DNA of 64,000 nt, taken from contig NC_092525.1 of the NCBI RefSeq assembly GCF_037038585.1, positions 23,704,867 through 23,768,866 on the forward strand, in the 5' to 3' direction. The DNA is from Patagioenas fasciata. Taxonomy: Eukaryota > Chordata > Aves > Columbiformes > Columbidae. The position numbers and the translations under genes were made by a program. The notes below the pieces were generated by a model. That model worked only from the letters and a program-made list of their open reading frames with translations. It did no database searches and was not told the origin of the DNA. Shown piece by piece: positions 1 through 11,713 of the stretch (positions within the stretch are counted from its first letter, which is position 1; the number at the start of each line of letters is the position of its first letter).

Positions 1-809
1 CCCGCAGCAGTAAATCACTTCCTTGCCCAAGTGCTGACAACCCTTTTCAGGACACGGCACACATCTGGAGGCACTGCTGTTCCACGTACAGTTGGGAAGC
101 TTCACAAACACAAGCCCTACCTTCCCAAACCTGCTGACTCCACGGGCCCCACGCTCCCAGACTTACCACTACCAAACAGAGGTCTGATTCAGGGCTCCTG
201 TAATTGGCGTTTGCCCTTCCTGGATGGGATGATTCAGAAGCAACTGCTGCCACCAAAAGAACCAGAAAGAGCTTTCCTTTTTTCTCTCAGGCATGCAACA
301 ATGCGGCCAAAGCTGACAAAAATCTATCTCTGAGTGTCAAAACTTGCCTGTTCCTTAATATGGAGTATTTGGGTAGTAAGAACAGCACTAGCCAATAGAG
401 ACAGTCTCCATGCTCAACGTTTGAGAGTCTGAGGGAATAAACAGCTGCTGTTCCCCAAAGATTAACTTGGAACAATTTCTTTATTTTAATTGTATTCTCT
501 CAATTCATTTGAATTGCCAAATGCTCCCTTTTCATGTTGACGATCCACTCTGTGCTACAGGCCCATGCAAAGACAGCAAAGAATACAATGCAGGATGGAA
601 AAACCTATGTTGAAACTGCACAGACTGCAGCTGGTGACTAAAGGTTTACACCTTACTGTGATTAGGTCATGGCAGTAAATAAGTCTGGATCCTAATCTGA
701 GAAATTGGAGAAAAATCAGAAACCTCAGGTCAAGATGAAATTTTGGGTAAAGCCAAAAAAAAGGGTATAGAAGACAGCAGGTAAGTTTACTGTGACAATA
801 AGTACTTAC
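1..809 (-). other. NOTCH2: NOTCH2 intron 13 (partial)
   Basis: The sequence starts inside this intron. It begins with donor GTAAGTACTTATTG. I see no exon, repeat family or RNA gene in it, and no reading frame resembling exon 14 of NOTCH2. Confidence 0.85.
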
Positions 810-1002
810 CCACTAGCAATATGTGTGCAGTTGCCATGCACGCAGGGATTACTAAGACAGCCGTCTGCCTGCGACTGACAGCGAGGATGATGGTAACCTT
901 CAGGACACACACACCGAAAGCTGTTGACTTCATTTATACATGTCCCACCATTATGACAGGGGTTGGATGTGCATTCATCAATGTCCACATTGCAACGTGG
1001 GC
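810..1002 (-). CDS. NOTCH2: NOTCH2 exon 13: end of EGF17, EGF18 and start of EGF19 (residues 679-743)
   Basis: The 193-nt exon has acceptor TTTTTTTCTAG and donor GTAAGTAC. It encodes [37 protein letters not shown] and then [22 protein letters not shown]. It leaves in phase 2, a change from the phase-1 run before it, as in human exon 13. EGF18 carries an O-fucose site (HNGGTC). EGF19 starts ADGC instead of the usual D/N-x-D/N-E-C, so the conserved calcium-ligand glutamate is glycine (codon at 860-862). This is the last exon in the window; exon 14 lies beyond the left edge. Confidence 0.96.
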
Positions 1003-2652
1003 CTAGAAAAAAAACAAAACCAAACACCCACACAATGTACTATGTAGTATTTCTTATAAGAACATTTGCTTTGCATGTCTGCAAGAACATACATTGAGCC
1101 ACAACTCAGCAAAGCCAATTCAGTGTCAGGCTCTTGCATGCCTCCATGCTTTAACTGAAGTCAAGAGAAGCATTTTTGAAAGATGCAGCACTTTCTGTGC
1201 CTGAAAAACAGCACTTCCACTCAACAAGTATTTACAAACCAGTCAACAATCTCAACAGAATTCCATTAAAAATCACTGGTTAATATTCATTAGAAAGGCA
1301 AAAACCAAAATCACTCAACTGTATCATGCTTGGAACAAACCTCTTGAGCTCCACTTGTCATAGCCCTGATCTTCTGCTTTGAAAGTACCTACCCTTTGAA
1401 CAACCAATAGTGCCATACTGTCTGCAGTAAATACAGTTCTTGTGGTTTATTGCGCAAAAGGGACTCTAAAAACACCGTTTCCTGTTTTGCCTGCCTCTGA
1501 TTACGACTGCAAGATCGCTGAAGTAGTGACCATAAGATCTTGTGAGGCTGGAAAGCTAAACAAAGTGAACGTTGCAGTAAGTTGAAAGTATTTTTAACAT
1601 AAGGAAAGGACAGAGTAATGAGACTCCATGCAAGCAAGCTCTTTAAATACTGGAATACAACAATTCATTGTATTACTGAATTATTTTAACAGCGTAACAG
1701 TAAGAAGTCCAGTAGGATAACAAATACAGTGTGCCAGCAACAAAGAATACTGAAAGGCAAGAGTGATCAGGATCGTGCCTCTTCTTCTTCTGGGGGCTAA
1801 AGGGTGCCCCCACACCAGATCCAAAGGAAGGAAGTAGCATCAGAAGTTTAGAAAGATGCCAAGAAAAAAACCACAAGACACATGAAGCCTCTAAGTGCTA
1901 TTTCTAATGCATTTCAGATCAATTCTAATTAGAATCATTCAGTAATAAACAGTAACAAACGTGATGAGAAAACTGTTATAAACAGTACCAACTGCCTTAT
2001 GACAAGTATTTTATGAGCACATTACCCTACATGGCTCAAAACATATGAAGTCTATTATAATCAGTGTTGAGATGTGCTTTAGTCATCAGAAATTGTCCTG
2101 ATGTGGACCTACAGTTCTAAGCATGGATCCAAAAGTGCCCAAAAGCTGCTTTTTTCAGCTCTACTTTAACTGTATTTGACAAGTCAGATCACACTATGAC
2201 ACAGATGTTATTTGGTTGGAGGATTGAGGGTAGAGAGCAGCTCATTAGAACACCGAGTTAATGCTTTGCTTTCACAGACAGAGAAATACTGCTCATGGTC
2301 AAAGCCCAAGGTACTGCCTAATCAAATAACTCTCTATATTGTCCACAATATCTCTGTCCCTGGAAAAAGCTGTAAATAATAAACCGAAGTCACATGGGTT
2401 TATTTGTTATAAACCCAAGACCCATGAACTGGACATAATTACCTAACAAGAACAGCATTTCACAGCACAGATTAAGCCATTTTTCTGCTTGGTAGAACTT
2501 GTTGTAATGTAAGACACTGAGATTCAAAGATTAGAAGGATTTACTGAGATACTAACTGAATCCCTTGCAGTCAGTATGCAAAGAACAGCCTCCTTAGCTG
2601 GCCGGATAACTATCTTCAAAACAACTCAAAGCTATTGGGTAGCTGACTTTAC
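1003..2652 (-). other. NOTCH2: NOTCH2 intron 12
   Basis: 1,650 bp of AT-rich intron. The exon 13 acceptor is preceded by a T/G-rich tract, seen on the plus strand as A/C-only sequence at about 1006-1030. Nothing else is recognised. Confidence 0.85.
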
Positions 2653-2763
2653 CTGTAAATCCAGGTTTGCAAGCACAATTGTAGCGATTAATGCCATCAA
2701 TACAGTCCCCGTGAATGCATGGGTTACTTGCACAGTCATCAAAATTGTTTTCACAGTTCACTC
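2653..2763 (-). CDS. NOTCH2: NOTCH2 exon 12: end of EGF16 and most of EGF17 (residues 642-679)
   Basis: The 111-nt exon has acceptor TTTATTTTTGCAG and donor GTAAAGTC. It reads [30 protein letters not shown] and [11 protein letters not shown]17 has the short IHGDC loop between its second and third cysteines, as in human NOTCH2. The calcium-binding motif NFDDC is preserved, and CASNPC is an O-glucose motif. It lies 480 bp from exon 11, the shortest NOTCH2 intron in the window. Confidence 0.96.
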
Positions 2764-3243
2764 CTGCAAAAATAAAGTTAAAAGAATAATGGGGGCAAAT
2801 CTCACAAAGAAGATGACAAAACTATTTCCCAGTAATAGCCAAATCAAGAATCCCACCTGCTTTGAAGTTACAAGTACACTGATGCAACTTAAACGGGTGA
2901 TGATGCAGAAGCACTGCAACACCAAGAAATGCCACCTGAATCACTGGATTCTGACTAAATATGACTCCGAACTTGTACTAAATGTTTAAACAAAAGAATA
3001 AACAATTTTGAATACCATGTCTTGTTTTTTTTAATCTCCTGCATACTTGAATTTTGGGCATAAAGAGGAAGTAAATTCTTCCAAGGCCAGTTACAGCACC
3101 AGCAGGGGTTCGGCAATCCACACAAACACAGGAAAATTCAGCAAGGAAAAGCTTATCTCTGTATGCAAATGTAGGACACACGAGAAACATTAAAATGCTT
3201 GTATTCTGTTAGAGTCCAATCCTTCTGCTTGTGCTGCACATAC
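2764..3243 (-). other. NOTCH2: NOTCH2 intron 11
   Basis: 480 bp between a GTATGTGC donor and the exon 12 acceptor. No internal feature is seen. Confidence 0.85.
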
Positions 3244-3477
3244 CTGAAGTGCCCAGCAAGCAGTTGCACTGGTAGCCGTTCACCAAATCGATGCAGCGTC
3301 CCTGATGGAGGCAAGGATTGCTGTGGCATTCGTCTATCTGCTCACTGCATATGGCACCCATGTAGCCAGGATTGCATATACACGTGTACGAATCGATTCC
3401 ATCTTGACATTCCCCATGGTGGCAAGGATCAGGATCACAGTTGTTGATATTCTCCTCACACAGGAGGCCAGTAAAAC
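3244..3477 (-). CDS. NOTCH2: NOTCH2 exon 11: end of EGF14, EGF15 and most of EGF16 (residues 564-642)
   Basis: The 234-nt exon has acceptor CATTTTCCTGTAG and donor GTATGTGC. It encodes [50 protein letters not shown] and ends at LLGTSG. EGF15 has the one-residue-shorter HHGEC loop that is shared with human NOTCH2 and is a good paralogue marker. EGF15 begins NINNC, so the last position of the calcium-binding motif is Asn instead of Asp (human NIDNC). EGF16 keeps QIDEC. This is one of the most conserved stretches in the window. Confidence 0.97.
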
Positions 3478-6400
3478 CTACAGGAAAATGATGAACAAAA
3501 GTAATTAAGACGTTAACTGGTACAATGCTGCAGTGACTATAATGCAAACACAGAAAGAATCATGTTAAGAATCAGCAAAGTGGCAGACAGCACAAAGAAT
3601 AACTGGGCATCTCAACTGCTGCCGATTTTCCAGCCCTGGAAAACAAGACTCTTCCACTGCTCACAGTGTTACAGAACAATATCTTGCATGGAGGATCCTG
3701 GCATTGGAAGCAGGTACCTTCAGTTTATTCCGAACAGTAGCAATGAGAGGAAACACGTAAATCTCTGTGAGAAATATTTACTCCAATCAGTATAAACTAT
3801 CTGAAGGCACTCTCCTGTCATTACTTCCTCTACACAATACTGGGGGGGTTGACTTTTTTAGTATGAGAAATTACTGCAAAGATGCTGCAGGAACCTTCCC
3901 AAGGGAACTTCCTTGGTTCACATCAAAGCTTCTGCAGCTCTGCTTATTAAAAAGTCTCTTGCCCCTCTCATTGGGAAACTGTTCAGTAACTCCAAGCAAG
4001 CACCAACTGCATATTTATGAAAGACTGCATGCAATCTCTTTAGTTAGGAGCAATGAAACAAGCAGCAATTTGGCCTGTTTCATTCTGCTTCAGCTGGGAA
4101 ACATCCTGCGCAACAGAGAAGGACAGAATCTACTCACCAAAATGGCTAAAACAACAGTTCAGGAAGCTAAGAGTGGCAAACAATTCCCTCAAGAGCCCTG
4201 TTTTGTGTGATGGAGCAGAGCTATATGGAACAGGGACAATTTTAAATAAATGGTTTTCAGAGATGACGTTTTGGAGCAACAGCTCACGCTGCCTTCCAGC
4301 AGCTGGAGATTAGGAAGGTAGAACTTCAAATTTCAAACACCATCGGGAGACTGACACAAACCAAGCTGCAGGGAATTTCAACAGCTGAAGAGTGATTCTC
4401 ACCTGAGTATTATAAGTAGATAACAGGCTCCCCATTTTTCATACAGGTTTGTGGTTATTTCTCTGGTCAAACATACCAGGTGACGGCTAACATTTCCAAG
4501 TTCTGCGAACGTATGCATGGATGAATGGGTGTGGAAGGAGGTGGGGAGGGGGAAGGGAAGCCAGTTAGAAAGATGGATATAAAAAGATGTTAGGAGAGGA
4601 AGAGAAACCGATAAGAGGACGAACAGTGGTAAAAATGAAAAAAAAAAAGGATAAGGGCAAAGAAAGGAGGAAAGGCCTAAGACAACTCAAGAAAAGAAAA
4701 GCCATGATCTACCACTGGGAAGGAGAAGTGGAATAATGCCAGAAGGGAAAGAAAAGACAAAAAGCAAGCAGTAAATAGAGCTATCTGTACAGCACTTGGC
4801 CAAACATTTTGCAGTTTTCACTCACTTTGGCAGCTGGCGATTACCATTCAGGGAACACATATCACTCATAACACAAGATTAATAGAGCAAGAACATACTC
4901 AAACATTATTTTCCAGTAACTGACCTGCCCCAATGATGAATTCCACATTTCAGTCTTACAGAAGGCTGTCAATATTAAATATAATACTTAGCATACATTA
5001 GTTAAAAAATCATTACCCCGTCTCTTATTGTAGCTCAACTGAACCACTTCAAGATCAGATATATTTTTTGATCTCTTAAGTGAACATACCTTACTGAGAT
5101 ATGATTTCCATCTTTGCAGACAAGAGTTAGAGTAGAAAAGAAACACTTGAATATAGAACATAATCCCTCAGACAGGACAGAAAAAAAGCCCTTCTCCCAT
5201 TTTCAGGCAAAGTACTAACCAAAGATTTTACTAAGAGCTGCTGCTTCAGTAACACACATTTGGTTGCTTTCAGCCTTCTCCTTGAAAACGGTCTATACAT
5301 CATGTTCCTTCATAGAAGCAGTAGTCTTTTCGCATCTGGGGAACCTGGGATTTCTGTACTGAGCTGGTTCCAACAGTTTAGTGCCCAAATTCAGAACATG
5401 CTTTTCATGCTGCAGGTCTCCATGTTGTCTTCCGCTACATGATTCAAAACCCTCCCAGACCTGATAAGCGCTGCACTCTCAGTGAATAAAAGCAATCAGA
5501 CCACACACCAGCTTCAGAAAGACCTAAGAGAGTTTCAGGCACACTCTGGGGAAGAGGGAGAGAGTGTGTGTGAAAAGGCTGGGGAGAAATTTTTAAGCTA
5601 ATCTCTGTTATATTCTGTACGGTGCATAATAAATTAGTTAAGTTGAATCTACCTTAACAATTTGATTATTGGAATGATTCAAAATGAGAACAATTGCACA
5701 CAAGTCTAGCCAACCTAACAGCACATTTCTGGGACAAAGGCAGCTCCAGGAATTGTTCAGCCTCTTCCCCAATGGAAGAGCTAAAGCAAATGTATTCCAT
5801 GTTTGGTCAGTTTGAACCTGCATCACAAGCAATACATCAGGCACCATTAACTGAAAGCAACCAAAAGTCATTCCTTACTGAGAATTAGAGTGGGAACTGC
5901 CTATACCCTCTTATTTGACCAGATGTAAAAATTAAGATAAAATATATCTACATCACTCCTAGAGGGCTGAAGATAAGAAAATCCTATAATTAAACCTGAG
6001 AGTTATGAATGTGTAATTAACCAAGCAGTAAAGGAATTCAGTGCATTCAAAAAAACCACCTCAGTTTCATCCACAGCTCTGTCAAAACTCCTGTATGACA
6101 CCTGACAAACTTGAACTACGTTCTGGCAGGCAGATAGCGTGTGGTACTTATTCCAGTGCACACAACTTTTACTGCATTTCAGTCTTCCACTTTTGACATA
6201 ATATAGCCCGACGCAACAGAAATCAGAATACATAGTAGAACCGCTCTATCCATTTCTTATTCTTCAACTGTATACTATATAATCTGACTTGGAAGAAAGC
6301 AAGCTAAGTTACAGATAAAAGGCCTCACACTGCTGTTTTTCCACTCATGGATTCCATAGTCGATACAGAAGAAGTTGTCACCGTCTGGGAAGCAAGAGAT

Positions 6401-6632
6401 GGGGCTGACAGGGGAGGCCAGAACTCCCATCAGCTGTGAACTTGCTGTCCCAAGCAAAAGGCTATCTCTGCACTTAAATGCTATTCTCTGCTGCAAAGGA
6501 GTAGACAAAGCTTTGCAACAAACAAGCAGTATTTCAGAAAGAGAAAGAATGTTGGCACATCTTTGATCACCCCTTTATGTATTTAGGTTACATGTGATGT
6601 CCAGCCCTGGGGGCTCTGAACACGAGACTAAC
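3478..6632 (-). other. NOTCH2: NOTCH2 intron 10
   Basis: 3,155 bp. The notable content is a purine-rich segment on the plus strand at about 4500-4765, which is pyrimidine-rich in the transcript. The rest is ordinary AT-rich intron without a recognisable gene or repeat. Confidence 0.85.
4500..4765. repeat. Purine-rich (G/A) low-complexity segment in intron 10
   Basis: The plus strand here is dominated by A and G, with runs such as GGAGGTGGGGAGGGGGAAGG and a following A10-GG stretch, broken by few pyrimidines. In the NOTCH2 pre-mRNA it reads as a C/U-rich tract. No regular repeat unit is visible, so it is compositional and not a microsatellite. Confidence 0.6.
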
Positions 6633-6746
6633 CTGTGGCGCACTGGCACTCGTAGCCATTGGGATGATCGATACATTTCGCTCCATTGAGACACGGTGTG
6701 CTGGAGCAGTCATCTATATCAATCTGACACACAGCACCACTGAATC
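6633..6746 (-). CDS. NOTCH2: NOTCH2 exon 10: end of EGF13 and most of EGF14 (residues 526-564)
   Basis: The 114-nt exon has acceptor CTGCCTTTCAG and donor GTTAGTCTC. It encodes [19 protein letters not shown] and then [20 protein letters not shown]. The calcium-binding start DIDDC and the O-glucose motif CSSTPC are present. The donor GTTAGT departs from GTRAGT at position +3 and is the weakest visible donor after that of exon 3. Phase 1 is kept at both ends, so exons 9 and 10 are symmetric and each could be skipped without a frameshift. Confidence 0.95.
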
Positions 6747-7918
6747 CTGAAAGGCAGACACAACGTGAAAATCCAGAAGTAATTCTGAAGCAGCTGCACT
6801 GTCAGGAATTAGTTATTAGCAAATCCTTAAAAACACCCAAATATAAGCTCAGTAAATCTAAAGTCAATTTCATCACTAAGCGCACACAAACATGCCACAC
6901 CCTTAGTGGAATGGCTCCTCATCCAAACCACCAGCCAGAGCAGAGTTTCTATCTTCCAGGTCAAAGGAGCCTCAGCTGGAAAACTGAGATGGCCAAGTCC
7001 AACAAAATGAAGCAGACGGAGCACATGTGGTGTCCGCCACTGGACAGTATGCCTGCATATAAAACTGACAGGCCACCAATAAAAACTATCAAGTAACCAC
7101 AATAAGTAACTTCAAATGAAACAATAATGTGTACATCACTAGAGCCTTCAGACTAGAATGACTACAGCACTGTGGAATGTGGTACAATACAGCACTGTAG
7201 CTTTCGATACACTCCTTGCAATAGTTAAACTCTCAGCGGGTTATGTCAGATGATGCAGATCCTTAGGCACTTCAAGAGAAAAGTAAAAAAACTCCAGGAA
7301 TGCTTCTCGGAGGAAGGAACCAGAAGAGGAGCCAGAACATCATTAGTCAATAAGAAGGGATGCAGAGCAAGCTTTTGTCAAGTATATTCTCAGCTCAAAA
7401 CTTCTCGTCCACCATCAGGAAAACAATTGATGTTTACCCTATAGCTGACACTGACCTCTCAGCCCAGCATTTGTCCTTCTTTTCTAAAGTGGGGACCCAA
7501 TCCACCTTGCCCCTCATGCAAGTAACAAACTATACTGGTGCAAAAATAGCTTCTGCCTAAAAACCTCAGAAAAAGACAAAAAGCATGCAGAAGGTCCATT
7601 TAAAAAATGTATTTAGAATTACTTGTTGATATCTCACTATGATATTCACAATAACAGTAGTTCTTGATGTCAATTATCCTTTAAGGGGAGATACCCAACT
7701 GTATGTTTCTCAACATTTACCAAGCTATAGACACAATATTATTGCAAATAATACATGTCTATTCTTATTACCAGTGATTGCAACTCACTCATTCAAACAG
7801 ATGCTGCATTAAGACAACAAAAATTCCCAAGAAACACACCTCTTGCAATCTCTCACTGGTTATCCATGCAGTTCTTGGTAAGGTCAATCAGGAAAAGCTT
7901 CCAGAAATAAGTACTTAC
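6747..7918 (-). other. NOTCH2: NOTCH2 intron 9
   Basis: 1,172 bp, AT-rich. Nothing beyond its splice sites is recognised. Confidence 0.85.
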
Positions 7919-8032
7919 CAGGAGGACAGACACAGAGGAAGCGGTTGACTTTATCAAGACACTCTCCATTGTTCACACAGGGATTACTTAGACACTCATC
8001 AATATCTTCTTCACAGTGAACACCTTTAAAAC
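7919..8032 (-). CDS. NOTCH2: NOTCH2 exon 9: end of EGF12 and most of EGF13 (residues 488-526)
   Basis: The 114-nt exon has acceptor GTTAATAG and donor GTAAGTAC. It reads [19 protein letters not shown], then [23 protein letters not shown]13 has a full calcium-binding start (EDIDEC) and an O-glucose motif (CLSNPC) but no O-fucose residue (NNGEC). The acceptor lacks a strong pyrimidine run right before AG, so recognition probably relies on the good donor and on the short exon between roughly 1.1-kb introns. Confidence 0.95.
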
Positions 8033-9156
8033 CTATTAACAAAAAAGAGGTGACTAAAGGCCCTAGAAAGTGTCATTGAAAGTCTAACTGCCTCTTATAC
8101 TAGTGCTGAAAGCCTAACTTTGGTTTCATTGCAAGTTTGCAGTTTGGACAGAACCTACAAGGTAAGAATATACACCAGAGGTTATAAAGGGATGCGGGAG
8201 GTGTATCTTTCACAGTTGCTTAACATGATCACTTGATCAGCAGTAACAGAAAAAGTTGTTGCTGAATTCACATTACATTTTAACACTTGGGAAGATACCA
8301 ATATATTTGGGTATGCACCAATATAAGGTAAAAGGTAAAGAAACAAACAGCAGATAATTTTAGCTCAAGGCTTTTTAGCCACTGACAGAGTAAAAGAAAA
8401 ACATTAAGAAGGGTGAAATATTTGGGACTGAAGTTCCAGCTTTCAAAACAGATAGATATCAATGAAAACTCATTCTAGTTGTCATGGTATCAGCTGATCA
8501 CCTGCAGGGGTCACAATTCTTTCATTATACCTTGTAAGACCGCACAACTGGCACCTTACACTCTTTTACCGCTTTCTATCAGAAAGCAAAATAGCAGACT
8601 ACATAGGTCATTGGTATGCTGGACATGTGAATTTTACAAGCATGATTTCAATCAAGTAACTTTTTTTTTTACAGTTATTTCCTCAGGCCAATGGGAGCTT
8701 GCATCACTTGGGGTATTTAAGCAGAGAAAAAAAACCAAACCCACACACTACTATCCAGAATCATCATATAACTATCTCAAAACACAGTCACTCTTTAAAA
8801 AAAAATATATGTAAAAAAGTTTGCACCTGCTTTGCTTTCACAAACGTAAGTTTCTGCACATACACTTTACCAGGTATAGTAACAAATATGTTCACGTGTA
8901 CTCCAACTCAGTATGTGAACTTCCTTTGCTGATGTAGAGATTGGTTTTGCTCTCAGTCCTCTAATTGCTTTCTCCCTCCCCCACACAAGCACCAAGCCCT
9001 CCTGGCTGGTACAGCCACTGCAAGCTCTCTCTCACTATTTCATTTAGCCTCACCCTGTACAATTTTGTGTTCCACCCCAGCAGAGCTGGCAACCCTCCCT
9101 GGGCTCTGAATTCTTGCTCTTCTGGAAACCCTGCCTTTGTCAGAAACTCCCCTCAC
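8033..9156 (-). other. NOTCH2: NOTCH2 intron 8
   Basis: 1,124 bp with short homopolymers (T10 near 8661 and A9 near 8797). No gene or repeat family is seen. Confidence 0.85.
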
Positions 9157-9345
9157 CTGGCATACAGAGACACGTGAATCCTCCAATCTTATCCAGGCAG
9201 GTGGCATCGTTTTGGCACGGATTGGAATGGCACTCATTGATATCCATTTCACAGCGAGGTCCTGTGTAGCCCTTCAAGCACTCACAGTGGAAAGAGCCTT
9301 CTGTGTTTACACATTTCCCAGCATGTTCACACGGATTGCTGTTTG
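9157..9345 (-). CDS. NOTCH2: NOTCH2 exon 8: EGF11 and most of EGF12, the core ligand-binding site (residues 425-488)
   Basis: The 189-nt exon has acceptor TTCTTGCAG and donor GTGAGGGG. It encodes [12 protein letters not shown] to GPRCE (EGF11), then [17 protein letters not shown] to LCMPG (EGF12). EGF11-12 form the essential Delta/Jagged-binding module in the Notch family. The threonine just before the third cysteine of EGF12 (about residue 473) matches the O-fucose site that Fringe extends and that contacts ligand. The calcium-binding start DINEC is intact. Differences from human, as I recall it, are few and conservative, for example EGS for DGA and N for D before PC. Confidence 0.97.
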
Positions 9346-10475
9346 CTGCAAGAAAAATAAATACATGTGTGTGTCAAAACCTCTCCTCGGAGCAGGAAAG
9401 CCACAGAATTCTTTATTAGTCATGGTCTTTTCCAGTGGTTATGCCTTTCTGGCAAGTAATACCGGGGAAAGACTGTTCATCCTCCTGGGGAAAGGCTACC
9501 GTGATTGAAGACAACATGTGGCAGTTAGTTGCCTGCCAGAGGCAAAAAGAAAGATTGCTGTAACTAACAATGGACCAAAGGAGCAACTCTGGTCCCTATT
9601 ACTAATAACAGTTCTTAAGAGGAGAGTATCCAATAGCAGGAATTAGAGACTTAACAATGCTTTCAAGGTCTTTTCTCTAGATTATCTTTTACATCTACTT
9701 CACCCTTGAGGCTGACAAGGTGCCATCACAGGCACAAAACAACCAAACTAGTCCTTCAAGTGTTTTCAGAAAGGAACGGCACTCTTGTTCAAGACAGACT
9801 GAGGAATTAAATTAAGAAAAGTGATTCTTTTCAATACTTCTATGAGTGTTGGTTAGGTATCACCTTCACACATCATACTCCAGAAATAAGAACTAGCACT
9901 CACAATACTATAACCAAGTTGATGAGAGTCCAGCTAATCCTTAAAACAACACAACAGCATGACATCAGAGAACTACAGCTTTAAAGGCCCACATGATCAC
10001 CCATCTCAGAACATACTCAAAAGATCCAGCTGTATTCTGGTTGTCAAACAGCCCTGAAATATTGCTACCAAGGCAGGAGCTGCAGCAGTTCCCACACAAA
10101 CTGCAATAGCTTTGTTGCACATGTAGTTCTACCCATCAGCTTAACTACTGAATCTGTTTGTGTGAACTCCTTGCACAATGCTAAAAAAGTCCTCTTGCAC
10201 AATGGGGAATGGTTCAGCATCTTACTGCTTTTCATAATGCAGAGGCTAACAGTTCAAAGGTGGGCAGCTATTCTGACTCAGCACTTTGCCTTGAGTCACA
10301 CACAAGATTTAAAAGTCATCTAAAGACGGTGAAATGGAAGGGACAGAGCAAGAAAGGAGTCAAACTTCTGTTGAGAAACTATAACAAAATGTGTATTCTT
10401 GCCCCTCTGTTAGTTTATAAAGCAATTAACCTATCTCCCTGTTTACATACTTGTAAACATCAAATAGAAACTCAC
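9346..10475 (-). other. NOTCH2: NOTCH2 intron 7
   Basis: 1,130 bp; nothing recognised apart from the splice sites. Confidence 0.85.
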
Positions 10476-10631
10476 CCATTGCGCATTCATCCACATCCTC
10501 AGTGCAGTCTGCTCCCTTATGGCCTTGAGGACAGGTACAGATATAGTGCCCATTCACAGGGTTGGTATCACACAGAGCACCTTTCTGGCATGGATTGCTA
10601 ACACAGGCATCATCCAAGTGGCACAGAAGAC
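10476..10631 (-). CDS. NOTCH2: NOTCH2 exon 7: end of EGF9, EGF10 and start of EGF11 (residues 373-425)
   Basis: The 156-nt exon has acceptor CTTCTCTAG and donor GTGAGTTTC. It reads [21 protein letters not shown], then [11 protein letters not shown] and EDVDECAM, where EGF11 begins. EGF10 lacks the calcium-binding start (LDDAC) and the O-fucose site (QKGALC), as in human NOTCH2. It has an O-glucose type motif, C-x-S-x-P-C (CVSNPC). Exon 7 ends right after the calcium-binding motif of EGF11, so this ligand-binding repeat is split across exons 7 and 8. Confidence 0.96.
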
Positions 10632-11479
10632 CTAGAGAAGCATCCGAGAGTTTATTCAAAAGAATGAGATATAGCAGTCAGACTGTATGTTACACAATCA
10701 CATATTTTTTCTTGATATTTCAACCAGAGACTCCCACAGCCAGAAGCCTGAGCAACAGACTCCTACCTATAGACTACCACAGAAGTTTCAACACACACTT
10801 ATAAAATATTGCATCTAAATAGAGATCTTGTGACTTCAGAGGTGTCTCAAAAACTTCTGGAGCAGTACAACAGCTCACCATTACCAAAATCTCCTCCTTG
10901 GAGATGTTAACTGACTCTTCTTTCTAAGCAGCATGATGATTTTTCTGACAGCTGAAAACACATGAAGCTCACTTTCTTAGTTCAGATATGCTAATCACTT
11001 GTATTTCAGGTGTCACTTCAGAGACCTTCATGTTTTTACCAATCTACAACAGCAAATTTTCCACTATACATCCACTATAGTGGGGCATCTTCACTCACCA
11101 AAAAAAAAAAAAAAGAAAAGAAAAAAGAAAATCTAAGTTTACCTTGTAGGTTTTTAAGTACAATTATCCTAAGCGGCACAGAGTAAGTCACTCTCATGCA
11201 CAACTTCTCAGGCAAATACAGATCCCGCTAAGTGCTAGAAAAACATCTGCTTTCCTTGTAATCTAAACTGTAATAAGTTCGTCTTCCAGCCTTCTATGAA
11301 TGTTGCTTTATCCCAGGCTACAGAGGTTTAAAAGGTATTTGCTTGTGGACAACACATTTCCTTTTGTTCTATCCGTTTTGGTCACAACGTGTAAAATAAA
11401 CACCACTTCAAGTAAATGCATAAACTTTGGGAAGCATCTTCTATTAAGTGCTGGACCTATGCAAGTTTTCTGCCCTTAC
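10632..11479 (-). other. NOTCH2: NOTCH2 intron 6
   Basis: 848 bp. It contains an A-rich tract at about 11100-11130 (A14 followed by GAAAAGAAAA). No other feature is seen. Confidence 0.85.
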
Positions 11480-11713
11480 CCGCCTTCCCTTCTGGACAAA
11501 TGCATGAAAAAGAAGCCACTCGATCAATGCAAGTAGATCCATTAGCACAGGAGGCAGTGAAGCAATCGTCAATGTTCTTGCTGCAGTCGTCCCCGCTCCA
11601 ACCATTGACACAGACACAGGCGTAGCCTCCGTTGTGGTTGGTGCAGGTACCTCCATTCTGACAAGCGTTGGGCTGGAGCTGACATTCATCAACATCTTCA
11701 GTGCAAAACTGGC
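11480..11713 (-). CDS. NOTCH2: NOTCH2 exon 6: end of EGF7, EGF8 and most of EGF9 (residues 295-373)
   Basis: The 234-nt exon has acceptor TTCTGTGTATCAG and donor GTAAGGG. It encodes the end of EGF7 ([10 protein letters not shown] boundary), then EGF8 with the extended QLQPNAC loop, and EGF9 up to CPEGKAG. EGF8 and EGF9 carry O-fucose consensus sites (QNGGTC and ANGSTC). In mammalian Notch, EGF8 modulates ligand selectivity near the EGF8-12 binding face. Calcium-binding signatures DVDEC and NIDDC are intact. Confidence 0.96.

Noticed and set aside
3199-3508. Cysteine-rich plus-strand frames opposite exon 11
   Set aside because: They are antisense shadows of an EGF-coding exon; the minus strand gives the exact EGF cysteine pattern with correct splice sites.
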